Positions 5,768 through 5,768 of a DNA stretch of 5,768 nt are shown in pieces (positions within the stretch are counted from its first letter, which is position 1; each line of letters starts with the position of its first letter). The stretch is from positions 1 to 5,768 of the forward strand of contig JAJCYK010000023.1 in the NCBI GenBank assembly GCA_029262935.1, written 5' to 3'. Below the pieces are notes generated by a model that did no database searches, was not told the DNA's origin, and saw nothing but the letters and a program-made list of their open reading frames with translations. The DNA is from Cytophagales bacterium (lineage in GTDB: Bacteria > Bacteroidota > Bacteroidia > Cytophagales > Cyclobacteriaceae). The translations under genes and the position numbers were made by a program.

Positions 5768-5768
5768 C

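Overview
The window reads as a piece of a Bacteroidota chromosome, probably from the Flavobacteriales/Cytophagales side. Reasons: an exact TAnnTTTG-type -7 promoter element upstream of the ribosomal protein gene, start codons preceded by A/T-rich sequence rather than Shine-Dalgarno motifs, a six-domain ribosomal protein S1 with the acidic N-terminal and K/P/E/A-rich C-terminal extensions seen in this phylum, and a short XRE-type regulator of a kind common there. Order or genus cannot be fixed from the sequence alone.

Left part (1-2830, minus strand). Three genes run leftwards: a secreted M20D-family amidohydrolase (1517-2830), a lipoprotein of unrecognised function (535-1461), and an outer-membrane beta-barrel protein that runs off the left edge (1-530). 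The lipoprotein and barrel genes are only 4 nt apart, so they are probably translated from one message. The amidohydrolase may share it across a 55-nt gap. The barrel gene carries an in-frame TGA at codon 82, after which the same frame stays open, still encoding beta-strand-like sequence, to the window edge. It looks like a single-nucleotide nonsense mutation (most simply GGA to TGA) or a sequencing error.

Middle (2831-3640). An AT-rich divergent intergenic region separates the leftward cluster from a rightward XRE-family regulator (3102-3467). A perfect 14-bp palindrome sits 13 nt before the regulator's start and is a plausible autoregulatory operator. A matching half-site lies towards the amidohydrolase promoter side. 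After the regulator comes a 173-bp gap with a strong promoter and a structured leader of about 105 nt in front of rpsA.

Right part (3641-5768). rpsA (30S ribosomal protein S1) ends at a textbook UUCG-capped intrinsic terminator. It is followed by a complete tRNA-Cys(GCA) gene that ends one base before the window edge.

Most of the window is ordinary housekeeping and envelope content. The most interesting unexplained structure is the rpsA leader, which contains mutually exclusive helices and a 9-bp inverted repeat whose 3' arm directly abuts the rpsA AUG. It is a candidate cis-regulatory RNA for S1 expression. The second point of interest is the interrupted barrel gene.
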